Shown: positions 1 through 7,504 of the stretch, in pieces
Layout: the number at the start of each line of letters is the position of its first letter
Position numbering within the stretch: the first letter of the stretch is position 1
NCBI RefSeq assembly: GCF_022749195.1
Contig: NZ_CP094226.1
Span: forward strand, 460,001-524,000
Length of the DNA: 64,000 nucleotides
Direction of reading: 5' to 3'
DNA from: Streptococcus oralis
GTDB lineage: Bacteria > Bacillota > Bacilli > Lactobacillales > Streptococcaceae
Translations under genes and position numbers: made by a program
Notes under the pieces: model-generated
Told to the model about the DNA's origin: nothing
What the model saw: only the letters and a program-made list of their open reading frames with translations
Databases searched by the model: none

Positions 1-301
1 CCTTGAGCTTGGTGACGAGTTGAGCCATGTTGGCTGCTAGGATAGCAGGATTTCCCCCAGACAGGGTAACGTAGTCGTAGCTTCCTAGCTTATCTAAGGC
101 AGCAATGACTTCATCAGCGGTCATGCGAGTTGGCTTTTCAGAACCATCCCAAGTAAAGGCAGAGTCGCACCAGTCGCAATGGTAGTCGCAACCAGCAGTG
201 CGGACAAACATGGTTTTCTGCCCAATAGCACGGCCTTCACCTTGAAAGGTTGGGCCAAAAATTTCCAGAACTGGTAGTTTGAGGACACGTTCCCTAGTCA
301 T
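1..301 (-). CDS. queE: 7-carboxy-7-deazaguanine synthase QueE (partial)
   Basis: Radical-SAM enzyme of queuosine synthesis that converts 6-carboxytetrahydropterin to 7-carboxy-7-deazaguanine. Only the first 100 codons are visible; the C-terminus lies beyond the left edge. The CxxxCxxC iron-sulfur motif (C38, C42, C45 in AGCDYHCDWC) and the N-terminal EIFGPTFQGEG stretch identify the family. The ATG at 299-301 overlaps the end of queD by 8 bases, so the two are translationally coupled. It is the third gene of a queC-queD-queE operon reading leftward, and would be controlled by the riboswitch candidate upstream of queC. Confidence 0.93.
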   Translation of the reverse strand, partial: MTRERVLKLPVLEIFGPTFQGEGRAIGQKTMFVRTAGCDYHCDWCDSAFTWDGSEKPTRMTADEVIAALDKLGSYDYVTLSGGNPAILAANMAQLVTKLK

Positions 302-737
302 CTAACCACTCCCGTCTAAACTCCGCAAAGGCAGTCGGAGTCTCATAGAGGCGAACGTATTCCATACGGAGACCGCGTTCGTCGGGCAACTCTTGACTCA
401 TGGTTTGGAAAATCCAGTAAACCATGTTTTCAGCAGTCGTGTTCATATAAGGCAGGGTTTCATTGAGATAGCGATGATCCAAATGGGGCTCCAAGTAGTC
501 CTTGTAGATAGCTTTGATGCCTCCAAAATCGTAGGTCATGCCACGGTCATCTAAAAATCCACTGACAGCAATTTGCAGATGATAGGTATGTCCGTGCAAG
601 GACTTGCATTTTCCTTCATAGTGAAAGAGGTGGTGGGCAGCGTCGAAAGTAAACTCTTTTGATACCAAGGTTCTGTGAGGATTGTAGACAAGAGACTCCC
701 CAGTTTCCTGTTTGATTTCTTTGGGTGCAAAAAACAT
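294..737 (-). CDS. queD: 6-carboxy-5,6,7,8-tetrahydropterin synthase QueD
   Basis: Zinc enzyme that makes 6-carboxytetrahydropterin from dihydroneopterin triphosphate, the step before QueE. The protein is 147 aa. The PTPS-fold zinc ligands are visible in FDAAHHLF (H35/H36) and CKSLHGHTYH (H48, H50, with the catalytic C44). The frame stays open 22 codons further upstream, but ATG 735-737 is chosen because it overlaps the queC stop by one base (TAATG) and lies after a ribosome-binding site at the queC end. The longer reading would overlap conserved QueC residues. Confidence 0.93.
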   Translation of the reverse strand: MFFAPKEIKQETGESLVYNPHRTLVSKEFTFDAAHHLFHYEGKCKSLHGHTYHLQIAVSGFLDDRGMTYDFGGIKAIYKDYLEPHLDHRYLNETLPYMNTTAENMVYWIFQTMSQELPDERGLRMEYVRLYETPTAFAEFRREWLDD

Positions 738-1390
738 TAGCCCTCTCCTTTCTGTGAGAGATAAACATCTAAACCATGCTGGCGTAGGTGGCAGGCTGGG
801 CAATCTCCACAGCCACTTCCGATAATCCCATTGTAGCAGGTCAAGGTCTTTTCGCGAACATAGTCAAAGGCACCGAGTTGGTCGGCTAATTCCCAAGTTT
901 CAGCCTTGTCTAGCCACATGAGAGGCGTTTGGATAACGAAGTCGTAATCCATGGCAAGGTTGAGAGTAACATTGAGAGATTTGACAAAGACATCCCGGCA
1001 GTCAGGGTAGCCTGAGAAGTCTGTCTCGCAGACACCTGTCACGATATCTTTAATCCCACGTTGCTTGGCAAGAACTGCTGCAAAGGATAGAAAGAGGTGG
1101 TTGCGGCCGTCAACAAAGGTATTGGGAACCTCTCCCTCTTTTTGCTCAATCTCCAAATTAGAGGTTAAGGCATTTTCAGTGATTTGCCCCAGCAGAGACA
1201 TATCGAGGATGTGATGACGAATACCCTGTTCCTTAGCGATTTCTTCAGCAACTTGAATTTCGAGATGATGGCGTTGGCCATAGGCAAAGGTGACAGCTTC
1301 GACTGTTTCATAGTGTTCTTTAGCCCAAAAGAGGCAGGTTGTGGAATCTTGACCGCCACTAAAGACGACCAAGGCTGATTGACGTTTCAT
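737..1390 (-). CDS. queC: 7-cyano-7-deazaguanine synthase QueC
   Basis: ATP-dependent ligase that converts 7-carboxy-7-deazaguanine to preQ0. The 217-aa protein begins with the PP-loop FSGGQDSTT (residues 10-18) and ends with a zinc-binding Cys cluster (SGCGDCPAC). ATG 1388-1390 is preceded by a strong GGAAGGAG site. An upstream in-frame extension of 35 codons runs through the leader hairpins and is not believed. First gene of the que operon. Its leader carries a preQ1-like aptamer followed by a terminator, so expression probably falls when preQ1 is abundant. Confidence 0.95.
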   Translation of the reverse strand: MKRQSALVVFSGGQDSTTCLFWAKEHYETVEAVTFAYGQRHHLEIQVAEEIAKEQGIRHHILDMSLLGQITENALTSNLEIEQKEGEVPNTFVDGRNHLFLSFAAVLAKQRGIKDIVTGVCETDFSGYPDCRDVFVKSLNVTLNLAMDYDFVIQTPLMWLDKAETWELADQLGAFDYVREKTLTCYNGIIGSGCGDCPACHLRQHGLDVYLSQKGEG

Positions 1391-1425
1391 AGTACTCCTT
1401 CCAAAATGGGAAATGTTCAGAGCAC

Positions 1426-1501
1426 GCAAAAAGCTCCCTTGAGGGGAGCTAAAAAATACCAAATAGAGGTTTTTTTTAGCGATGGCATGTCCCAAACATC
1501 G
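1426..1501 (-). promoter_or_regulatory. preQ1-I-type riboswitch candidate with terminator/antiterminator
   Basis: Reading the minus strand from 1501: a 5-bp stem CGATG/CATCG encloses a 12-nt loop (TTTGGGACATGC), followed by an A-rich tail CTAAAAAAAACC (1468-1479) whose CC can pair with loop GG. This is the compact H-type pseudoknot layout of the preQ1-I aptamer. The tail GCTAAAAAAAACC (1468-1480) is also complementary at 12 of 13 positions to GGTATTTTTTAGC (1448-1460). That segment overlaps the 5' arm of a terminator, AGCTCCC/GGGAGCT (1432-1450), followed by a T run. Ligand binding would release the terminator. The layout is read from the sequence; ligand identity is inferred from the que context. 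Confidence 0.72.
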
Positions 1502-1552
1502 TAATATTCTACCTACAGTCTAGCATATTTTTTGAAAAATGGCAAAGGGCAA

Positions 1553-1584
1553 GAAAAAAGAGACCAAATGAAGCACTTGGTCTC
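1553..1584 (-). terminator. trxA terminator
   Basis: On the minus strand, an 8-bp stem GAGACCAA/TTGGTCTC (arms 1577-1584 and 1560-1567) is followed by a T run. It ends the DUF4649-trxA transcript. Confidence 0.85.
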
Positions 1585-1592
1585 TCGTGTGA

Positions 1593-1907
1593 TTAGCTCA
1601 ATTCAGCAACGATGGCCTTGATTTGTTCTGCTGTGTGTACTCCAGCAACTTGTTTCACCACTTGGCCGTCTTTTTTGAAGAGAAGGGTTGGGATAGACAT
1701 GATTCCAAAGGCACGAGCTGTGTTTGGATTTTCATCAACGTCCATTTTAACGATTTTCAAGACATCTTCTGAAAGTTCTTCAGACAATTTATCCAAGATT
1801 GGACCTTGCATACGACATGGACCACACCAAGTTGCCCAGAAGTCTACCAAGACCAAACCGTCTTTTGTTTCTTGTTCGAATGTTGCATCTGTAATTGCTT
1901 TTGCCAT
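1593..1907 (-). CDS. trxA: thioredoxin
   Basis: Small cytoplasmic disulfide reductase of 104 aa, full length for the family. The active site WCGPC is at residues 27-31, preceded by the usual VDFWAT strand. The cis-proline segment SIPTLLF is present in the second half. ATG at 1907 has an AAGGAG site. It lies 15 bases downstream of the DUF4649-type gene and shares that gene's promoter (TTGACA, 17 bp, TACAAT), next to which lies one of the two TTGCGCACGCAA sites. This suggests control by the adjacent MarR protein, consistent with a redox or stress response. Confidence 0.96.
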   Translation of the reverse strand: MAKAITDATFEQETKDGLVLVDFWATWCGPCRMQGPILDKLSEELSEDVLKIVKMDVDENPNTARAFGIMSIPTLLFKKDGQVVKQVAGVHTAEQIKAIVAELS

Positions 1908-1922
1908 TGTATTTCTCCTTTT

Positions 1923-2144
1923 TTAGTTATATTGGCTTAAATCTTGTTTCATGAGATAGAAGAAGACATCTCCATAAGTCCCATGGTAGTCCAAATCATG
2001 ACCATTGTAGGTTAATTTTTGGACAGTATAGTAATCAGCAACGCCGATGAGGCAGGCATGTTGAGAACGTTCAAAGTCTTGGTAAGACTCGAAAGTCATG
2101 GTTCTCTCTTGCTTGCTGGCGTCTAGATAAGTAATTTCGATCAT
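1923..2144 (-). CDS. DUF4649-type small protein
   Basis: A 73-aa protein with no signal peptide or membrane segment, rich in aromatic residues and with a mixed alpha/beta pattern (MIEITYLDAS... LTYNGHDLDYHGTYGDVFFYLM). It matches my recollection of the small DUF4649 family that sits next to trxA in streptococci; no function is known. It starts at ATG 2144 behind AAAGGAG and is the first gene of the transcript that includes trxA. The family name is from memory, not from a search. Confidence 0.75.
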   Translation of the reverse strand: MIEITYLDASKQERTMTFESYQDFERSQHACLIGVADYYTVQKLTYNGHDLDYHGTYGDVFFYLMKQDLSQYN

Positions 2145-2173
2145 ATAAAACTCCTTTGTTCGATCTTGACTTT

Positions 2174-2202
2174 ATTGTACTCCTTGGAAAGAGGAATGTC
2201 AA
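2174..2202 (-). promoter_or_regulatory. promoter of the DUF4649-trxA operon
   Basis: On the minus strand, -35 TTGACA (2197-2202), a 17-bp spacer and -10 TACAAT (2174-2179). The operator-like TTGCGTGCGCAA (2212-2223) lies about 9 bp upstream of the -35. Confidence 0.8.
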
Positions 2203-2211
2203 GAAAAATGA

Positions 2212-2223
2212 TTGCGCACGCAA
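2212..2223. promoter_or_regulatory. operator-like 12-mer, copy 1
   Basis: TTGCGCACGCAA, of the form TTGC-N4-GCAA. A second copy with one base change lies at 2692-2703. The two copies share the 16 bases ATGATTGCGCAYGCAA and bracket the MarR gene, so they are candidate binding sites for that regulator. Confidence 0.6.
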
Positions 2224-2241
2224 CTTTTTTAGAAAATCTGA

Positions 2242-2622
2242 TTATGAAATGAAATCAAGACTCGTCTCCAGTCTTTCCTCGACAGCCTTTTGCAGGTAAG
2301 CTAGAGTTGTCTGTCCCTCGTCAGTCAGGCAGATAAAACTAGCCCGTCTATCCTGATCGCAACACCGGCGACTAAGCAAACCACAGTTTTTCTCTTCCAG
2401 GCGAGCCACCATTCGAGAAACTGCGCTTGGACTGAGATGGAGTTTATCAGGTAAATCAATCTGCCGTAAAGATTTTTCATCAGCTAGGTCCAGATAGTAG
2501 AGTAGGTAAAACTCTTTCAAGGTCAACCTTTGTTCACTCTGCTGGGCAATAGTTTCTTCCAACAAGGCTTCCATTTCCTTTTGACGGCGGTTGTAGTCAA
2601 ACCACTTTTCTAAATAGGTCAT
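2242..2622 (-). CDS. MarR family transcriptional regulator
   Basis: A 126-aa winged-helix DNA-binding protein. The recognition helix region LSPSAVSRMVARLEEK (about residues 68-83) is followed by a wing with LLSRRCCDQDRRASFICLTDEG, which carries two adjacent cysteines at the tip. These could be redox-sensing, as in OhrR-type MarR proteins, but that is inference. ATG 2620-2622 is preceded by GAAAGGAG; a longer in-frame reading to 2703 would run across the operator and is rejected. It is divergent from lrgAB and reads toward DUF4649-trxA. Two TTGCGCAYGCAA sites flank it, suggesting autoregulation and control of trxA. Confidence 0.88.
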   Translation of the reverse strand: MTYLEKWFDYNRRQKEMEALLEETIAQQSEQRLTLKEFYLLYYLDLADEKSLRQIDLPDKLHLSPSAVSRMVARLEEKNCGLLSRRCCDQDRRASFICLTDEGQTTLAYLQKAVEERLETSLDFIS

Positions 2623-2691
2623 TGCTTTCTCCTTTCTTTTCAAAGTAAAAATCACAAAGTCATTACTGATTGTCTTTGCAACACAAGATGA

Positions 2692-2703
2692 TTGCGCATG
2701 CAA
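2692..2703. promoter_or_regulatory. operator-like 12-mer, copy 2
   Basis: TTGCGCATGCAA lies in the divergent region between the MarR gene and the lrgA-like gene. A related TTGCAACACAA lies 15 bp to the left. It is placed for autoregulation and possibly for control of lrgAB. Confidence 0.6.
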
Positions 2704-2757
2704 TGATTATACTACTTTTAACTAATCCTTGCAAGAGAGAAGAATTGCAATATTTCC

Positions 2758-2785
2758 TTGAAATTTTCTGAAAAAAGAGTAAACT
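2758..2785 (+). promoter_or_regulatory. promoter of the lrgAB-like pair
   Basis: -35 TTGAAA (2758-2763), a 16-bp spacer and -10 TAAACT (2780-2785), giving a start near 2792. Because transcription would begin there, an ATG at 2789 is an unlikely start and ATG 2819 is preferred. Confidence 0.65.
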
Positions 2786-2818
2786 GGTATGCAAGAAGTC
2801 TATTTCGTGGAGTTTAGG

Positions 2819-3193
2819 ATGAAATTATATGTTCAATTAATGATTCTCTTTGTGATTTCTCTTATCGGAGAGGGAATCTCCAGTTTCTTTCATCTGCCCA
2901 TCCCAGGCAGTATTATCGGTTTGATTATTCTCTTTCTAGCCTTACAGTTCAAGTGGCTAAGGACCAGACATGTCAATATGGTCGGGAATTTCTTGCTGGC
3001 CAATATGACCATTCTCTTTTTGCCACCAGCAGTGGGTATCATGGAAAAGTTTGATGTGATTGCTCCTTATCTTTTGCCTATCGTCTTGATTGTCTTTTTT
3101 GCGGCTGTCATCAACATTATTCTTATTGCCCTAGTGGTTCAGTTTATCAAGAGACGATTTGAGGGAGATTATGAGAAAGGAGATGCTAAATGA
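2819..3193 (+). CDS. lrgA: CidA/LrgA family holin-like membrane protein
   Basis: Small membrane protein of 124 aa with about four hydrophobic helices and the family segment HLPIPGSIIGLIILFLAL (about residues 24-41). CidA/LrgA proteins act as holin- and antiholin-like factors affecting murein hydrolase activity, autolysis and, in some bacteria, pyruvate uptake together with LrgB. ATG 2819 is chosen because GTGGAG lies 7 bases upstream; an earlier in-frame ATG at 2789 falls at the predicted transcription start. It overlaps the next gene by 4 bases (ATGA). Whether it is the Cid or Lrg type cannot be decided here. Confidence 0.85.
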   Translation: MKLYVQLMILFVISLIGEGISSFFHLPIPGSIIGLIILFLALQFKWLRTRHVNMVGNFLLANMTILFLPPAVGIMEKFDVIAPYLLPIVLIVFFAAVINIILIALVVQFIKRRFEGDYEKGDAK

Positions 3194-3885
3194 GCGAATT
3201 TGTATCCAATCCCCTGTTTGGGATTGCATTATCTATCCTAGCTTATCTAGTGGGAATGCTGATTTACAGACGTTTTCCCCATCCATTGACAACGCCCCTG
3301 CTTTTGTCAGCTATTTTTATCATTATTTTCCTTAAGGCGACGGGTATTTCTTATCAAGATTATTACCAAGGTGGTGTTTATCTGAACAACTTGATTGTTC
3401 CATCGACCGTGGCTCTAGGGATTCCGCTTTATAAGAGTTTTCATTTGATGAAGCACCATGCTCGCAGTATTCTCTTTGGTAGTCTGCTAGCAGTAGTTGT
3501 CAATACTAGCTTCACTGCCATAGTAGCGAAAATATTTGGTATGGACTTTTTCCTAGCCATTTCTCTCTTTCCTAAGTCAGTGACAACCGCCATGGCAGTG
3601 GGAATCACAGAAAAATTGCAGGGTTTGACGACTGTGACCTTGGTCGTCGTAGTGGCCACTGGGATTTTGACCAGTGTGATTGGACCAACCCTTTTGAAGT
3701 GGTTGAAAATTGATGATCCGGTAGCAGTCGGGCTTTCCCTTGGAGGAACAGGCCACGCTGTCGGAACGGGAACAGCCTTTCGATACGGCTCGGTAGCAGG
3801 AGCCATGGGTGGCTTGGCTATCGGAGTCACCGGCATTCTCTACGTATTTGTTAGTCCCATCGTAGCTAGCTTGATCTTGAGTTAA
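3190..3885 (+). CDS. lrgB: LrgB/CidB family membrane protein
   Basis: A 231-aa polytopic membrane protein with six to seven hydrophobic segments and the LrgB hallmarks LFPKSVTTAMAVGITEKLQG and SLGGTGHAVGTGTAFRYG. It works with the preceding holin-like protein as a two-gene unit (4-base ATGA overlap). In other Gram-positives the pair modulates autolysis and export or uptake of small organic acids. The transcript ends at the bidirectional terminator at 3887-3918. Confidence 0.92.
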   Translation: MSEFVSNPLFGIALSILAYLVGMLIYRRFPHPLTTPLLLSAIFIIIFLKATGISYQDYYQGGVYLNNLIVPSTVALGIPLYKSFHLMKHHARSILFGSLLAVVVNTSFTAIVAKIFGMDFFLAISLFPKSVTTAMAVGITEKLQGLTTVTLVVVVATGILTSVIGPTLLKWLKIDDPVAVGLSLGGTGHAVGTGTAFRYGSVAGAMGGLAIGVTGILYVFVSPIVASLILS

Positions 3886-3886
3886 A

Positions 3887-3918
3887 GAAAAACCCAGCTT
3901 CCTAGCTGGGTATTTTTT
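3887..3918. terminator. bidirectional terminator
   Basis: The 8-bp stem ACCCAGCT/AGCTGGGT (3892-3911) is flanked by A-rich and T-rich runs. It serves lrgB on the plus strand and the ABC permease on the minus strand, whose stop codon lies within it. Confidence 0.88.
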
Positions 3919-4645
3919 ATTGCAAATTAACCTTGTTTTTCAAGATGTAGTAGGTTCCGAGATAGTAGATAGCTGATAAAAAGAGATTGCGCAAGATTTC
4001 TGTACTAGCCATCACGTTAAAGTCATTTTCAATTCTGAAGAAGAGAGAAACATAACCAATGACGATGGCAATGACGATATAGGCTAAAATTCCCATAGCT
4101 GTTCGATATTCGTTAAAGAGTTGTCCGATAGAGATGGAGAGGTAAATGGATAGAATCCATGCGATTGATCCGACAAATAGTGATAGGGCATAAAGCCAGC
4201 CGTAGCTGAGATAAGGGGAAATGAAGTTGTAGAGGGCAGTGAAGTCTTTTTCTATTGGTGTTAAGAAGATGATAATCAATATACTCAAGATAAAGACGAT
4301 ATAGCTTAAGATGGACCAGACAAGACCACCTAAAAGTTTTGCGGTGATGATTTGGTGCTCGGAGACAGGCAAGGTCAAGGTCAAGTACCCTTGGCGGTCA
4401 TAAACACTACCCTTGAATCTTCGGATGATTAAAAAGATTGTTGCAATCCAAAGAGTGACGCTGAGTCCTCCAAAGACTAGTACTAAAAAGAAGATGAAAT
4501 AAGCAGCATTGTTAGGATTGTAACTCTGGCTAAGGCTGCTAATAAAAGCTCCAATCAAAACTGAAATTGCAAGCACAGCACCGTAGAGTGCCAGATACCA
4601 TTTATTGACATTTTTAAATTCATAACGAACTAGATTCCAAAACAT
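3917..4645 (-). CDS. ABC transporter permease
   Basis: A 242-aa membrane protein with about six hydrophobic helices, starting MFWNLVRYEFKNVNKWY, which resembles the ABC-2 type permeases paired with YtrA-type regulators. The loop RRFKGSVYDRQGYLTLTLPVSEHQIITAKL is the typical cytoplasmic segment of this group. It is the last gene of a GntR-ATPase-permease operon (16 bases after the ATPase). The substrate is unknown; related systems respond to cell-wall-active peptides or stress, but nothing in the sequence fixes this. Confidence 0.85.
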   Translation of the reverse strand: MFWNLVRYEFKNVNKWYLALYGAVLAISVLIGAFISSLSQSYNPNNAAYFIFFLVLVFGGLSVTLWIATIFLIIRRFKGSVYDRQGYLTLTLPVSEHQIITAKLLGGLVWSILSYIVFILSILIIIFLTPIEKDFTALYNFISPYLSYGWLYALSLFVGSIAWILSIYLSISIGQLFNEYRTAMGILAYIVIAIVIGYVSLFFRIENDFNVMASTEILRNLFLSAIYYLGTYYILKNKVNLQ

Positions 4646-4660
4646 AATAATCTCCTTTGC

Positions 4661-5356
4661 TTAGGCTTTAAATTCCTGGCGGAAGAGCTGGTCAATTGAT
4701 TCACCTGACTCGTAACGAATATCATCAACATTTCCTTGGCGGACGACTTTCCCGTCTTTGAGGAAGATGATCTCATCCAAGATTGGCTCAATATCTGAAA
4801 TCAAGTGGGTTGAAATCAGCACCGTAGAAGTTGGTGAGTAGTTATTGATGATGGTATTGAGGATATAATCACGGGCAGCTGGATCCACGCCTCCGATTGG
4901 TTCGTCCAGAACGTAGAGGCGGGCTTCACGGCTCATAACCAAGATGAGTTGGACCTTTTCCTTGTTTCCTTTTGATAGTTTCTTGAGGCGACTGTTTTCA
5001 TCAATACCGAGATCGGCTAAAAGGTGTTGGGCTCTTTCGAGATTGAAATCCTGATAGAAGGTTTTAAAATAGGTTAGAGCATCCTTAACTTTCATCTCTT
5101 CATTGAGGTAGGTTGTATCTGGTAGGTAGGAGACGATTGCCTTGGTGGCAGGACTTGGATCCTGTCCGTTAATGAAGACACGTCCTTTATTTGGTTGAAG
5201 GAGACCATTGATCAGTTTGATCAAGGTTGTTTTTCCGGATCCGTTTGGTCCAAGGAGCCCGACAATCTTTCCGGCTGAGATCTCTAGTGAGATATTGTCA
5301 AGTGCTGCAGTTGCTCCATATGATTTTGTTACATTTTCAAGTGCTAGTAGTGTCAT
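4661..5356 (-). CDS. ABC transporter ATP-binding protein
   Basis: A 231-aa nucleotide-binding subunit. Visible motifs: Walker A GLLGPNGSGKTTL (about residues 33-45), signature LSKGNKEKVQL (an SGGQ variant), Walker B LYVLDEPIGGVDPAA, and the H-loop STHLI. It couples ATP hydrolysis to the adjacent permease, probably for export. It starts 4 bases after the GntR regulator stop. The SKGNKEK signature is typical of ABC-2 exporters regulated by GntR/YtrA proteins. Confidence 0.93.
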   Translation of the reverse strand: MTLLALENVTKSYGATAALDNISLEISAGKIVGLLGPNGSGKTTLIKLINGLLQPNKGRVFINGQDPSPATKAIVSYLPDTTYLNEEMKVKDALTYFKTFYQDFNLERAQHLLADLGIDENSRLKKLSKGNKEKVQLILVMSREARLYVLDEPIGGVDPAARDYILNTIINNYSPTSTVLISTHLISDIEPILDEIIFLKDGKVVRQGNVDDIRYESGESIDQLFRQEFKA

Positions 5357-5360
5357 AGTC

Positions 5361-5729
5361 TTAAACTCCTTTAATATAGTCGCTTAATACATTTGGCAGT
5401 TCTTCTTTTTTGTAGCCAAATCGGAGCATGCAAGAGACGAATTGTTGCAGTTGCTCCTCGGAAAGTTGTTTGCGGGACTGAAGGATGAGGTCCAAATCCT
5501 CGGTGACAAAACGACCAGTTGTCCGCTTACTGTATACAAATCCTTCACGTTCGAGGTCAGACAAGGCGCGCTGAATGGTATTAGGATTGACCCCAGCTTC
5601 GCTCGCCAAATCTCTCACGGTAGGGAGCTGTTGGTTGGGTTCCAGTTCATGAGAAACAATCTGTAATTTGATTTTTTCCATAATCTGTAAATAAATCGGT
5701 TTTGTATTATCAAATGACCAGGACATCAT
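5361..5729 (-). CDS. GntR family regulator (YtrA subfamily)
   Basis: A short GntR protein of 122 aa with the winged-helix domain (residues 12-75: PIYLQIMEKIKLQIVSHEL, then LPTVRDLASEAGVNPNTIQRALSDLEREGFVYSKRTTGRFV) and only a small C-terminal helical part, as in the YtrA subfamily that controls adjacent ABC exporters. Two start codons in a row (ATGATG) are possible. It is the first gene of the operon and its promoter lies just upstream; autorepression is likely by family precedent. Confidence 0.92.
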   Translation of the reverse strand: MMSWSFDNTKPIYLQIMEKIKLQIVSHELEPNQQLPTVRDLASEAGVNPNTIQRALSDLEREGFVYSKRTTGRFVTEDLDLILQSRKQLSEEQLQQFVSCMLRFGYKKEELPNVLSDYIKGV

Positions 5730-5763
5730 AGTCTCCTTTCTTTGTCTTTATTGTTCTAATTAA

Positions 5764-5792
5764 ATAATACAATAAAACAAAAAACTTGTCAA
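5764..5792 (-). promoter_or_regulatory. promoter of the GntR-ABC operon
   Basis: On the minus strand, consensus -35 TTGACA (5787-5792), 17-bp spacer and -10 TATTAT (5764-5769). It is divergent from the nrdR promoter about 20 bp away. Confidence 0.85.
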
Positions 5793-5810
5793 GTAAAAAT
5801 AAGAATTGTT

Positions 5811-5838
5811 TTGGGAATTGCTCAAAAAATGGTATAAT
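5811..5838 (+). promoter_or_regulatory. nrdR promoter
   Basis: -35-like TTGGGA (5811-5816), 16-bp spacer and consensus -10 TATAAT (5833-5838). Confidence 0.75.
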
Positions 5839-5866
5839 GAAAAGAAAACGACAAGGAGGGAAATGC

Positions 5867-6340
5867 ATGCGTTGTCCAAAATGTGGGGCTACCAAGTCTA
5901 GTGTTGTTGATAGTCGACAAGCTGAAGAAGGAAATACCATCCGCCGAAGACGTGAGTGCGACGAGTGCCAGCATCGTTTTACAACCTATGAACGAGTAGA
6001 AGAAAGAACGCTGGTCGTTGTCAAAAAAGACGGTACACGAGAGCAGTTTTCGAGAGATAAAATCTTTAATGGGATTATCCGCTCAGCCCAGAAACGCCCT
6101 GTTTCAAGTGATGAAATCGGCATGGTGGTCAATCGCATCGAGCAAAAACTCCGTAGTCGCAGTGAGAATGAGATCCAAAGCGAATACATTGGGTCCTTAG
6201 TCATGGAAGAATTGGCAGAGCTTGATGAGATTACCTATGTTCGTTTTGCCAGTGTTTACCGTAGCTTTAAGGATGTGAGTGAGTTGGAGAGCCTGCTCCA
6301 GCAGATCACCCAGTCCTCTAAAAAGAAAAAGGAAAAATAG
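5867..6340 (+). CDS. nrdR: transcriptional repressor NrdR
   Basis: Nucleotide-sensing repressor of ribonucleotide reductase genes, 157 aa. The N-terminal zinc ribbon is complete (C3-P-K-C6 and C31-D-E-C34), followed by the ATP-cone (about residues 49-139: [20 protein letters not shown]). ATG 5867 is chosen because the protein must begin MRCPKCG and a strong AAGGAGGG lies 6 bases upstream; an upstream in-frame extension contains the promoter. It abuts dnaB with no gap, the common Firmicute arrangement nrdR-dnaB-dnaI. Confidence 0.96.
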   Translation: MRCPKCGATKSSVVDSRQAEEGNTIRRRRECDECQHRFTTYERVEERTLVVVKKDGTREQFSRDKIFNGIIRSAQKRPVSSDEIGMVVNRIEQKLRSRSENEIQSEYIGSLVMEELAELDEITYVRFASVYRSFKDVSELESLLQQITQSSKKKKEK

Positions 6341-7504
6341 ATGAAACCAAATGACCGTTTTTCTTTTCTAAAGAATAATCGGGTGTCGCAAGATACCTCT
6401 TCTCTGGTGCAGTGCTACCTCCCGATTATCGGTCAGGAGGCGCTGAGCCTCTATCTATATGCCATTACCTTTTGGGATGGTGGACAAAAGGAACACCTCT
6501 TTTCCAATATTCTCAACCACTTAAACTTTGGTATGCCGACCTTGCTCCAATCCTTCAAAGTCTTATCTGCCTTAGATCTGTTGACCCTTTATCAAAGGGG
6601 AGAAACTTATGAATTACAGCTTCATTCTCCCCTCTCCAGTCAGGATTTTTTAAGTCATTCTGTCTATAGCAGATTATTAGAGAAAAAGATTGGGGATACT
6701 GCAGTCGCTTCCATGAAGCAGGCTCCAAGTGAGGGAGAAGCACTCTCTGTTTCTTTGAGCCAAGTCTTTCCAACCCTGACTGAAGAAGTGACACCAAGTG
6801 AGTCTAAAAGCAAGTTAAAAAATGATTTTGACTTGGAACATTTCCAGCGCCTGATGGCTCGAGATGGCTTGCGTTTTGAAAATGAGCAGGCAGATGTTTT
6901 GGAATTGTTTGCCATCGCAGACGAAAAAAAATGGACCTGGTTTGAAACCTATCAATTAGCTAAGGCGACAGCGGTGGCTCAGGTTATTTCAGTCAAACGC
7001 ATGCGTGAAAAGATAGCACAAAAACCAGCATCTTCTGACTTTAGCTCCAAAGAAATGACCATTATCAGGGAAGCCAAAAATAAAACTCCCCTACAATTTT
7101 TAGCGGAAATCAAGCAAACGCGCAAGGGGAACATCACCCAAAGTGAAAGAGAACTCCTTCACCAGATGGCGTCTTTAGGCTTGTTGGATGAAGTCATCAA
7201 TATCATCTTGCTTCTAACCTTTAACAAGGTTGATTCGGCAAATGTCAATGAAAAATATGCCATGAAGGTCGCAAATGACTATGCTTATCAAAAAATTCGA
7301 ACAGCAGAAGAAGCTGTGCTTCGGGTTCGAGAACGTCAGCAAAAAGGCCAAGAAGACCAAAAATCGAAAACGAGCTCGACTAAGAGCAATGTTCCCAAGT
7401 GGAGTAATCCAGAATATAAAAATCAAACCAGTGAGGAAACTCGTCTGGAACTAGAACGCAAAAAACAAGAAATGTTAGCCCGATTAGAAGAAGGAGGAGA
7501 CTAG
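6341..7504 (+). CDS. dnaB: replication initiation/membrane attachment protein DnaB
   Basis: Firmicute helicase-loading protein (not the helicase itself), 387 aa. It works with DnaD and DnaI to place the replicative helicase at oriC and restart sites. The N-terminal winged-helix-like domain (about residues 1-110) and the C-terminal DDBH-type region (about residues 200-330, with DEKKWTWFETYQLAKAT) are recognisable, and the charged tail is rich in Lys and Glu. It starts immediately after the nrdR stop and ends immediately before dnaI, indicating one transcript. Confidence 0.9.
   Translation: MKPNDRFSFLKNNRVSQDTSSLVQCYLPIIGQEALSLYLYAITFWDGGQKEHLFSNILNHLNFGMPTLLQSFKVLSALDLLTLYQRGETYELQLHSPLSSQDFLSHSVYSRLLEKKIGDTAVASMKQAPSEGEALSVSLSQVFPTLTEEVTPSESKSKLKNDFDLEHFQRLMARDGLRFENEQADVLELFAIADEKKWTWFETYQLAKATAVAQVISVKRMREKIAQKPASSDFSSKEMTIIREAKNKTPLQFLAEIKQTRKGNITQSERELLHQMASLGLLDEVINIILLLTFNKVDSANVNEKYAMKVANDYAYQKIRTAEEAVLRVRERQQKGQEDQKSKTSSTKSNVPKWSNPEYKNQTSEETRLELERKKQEMLARLEEGGD

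Noticed and set aside
737..1495. A longer QueC starting at 1495
   Set aside because: The extension would translate the terminator and aptamer tail; the start at 1390 has a strong ribosome-binding site and the family N-terminus.
1426..1501. preQ1-II riboswitch
   Set aside because: The larger stem and conserved blocks of the streptococcal preQ1-II class, as I remember them, are absent; the compact class I layout fits better.
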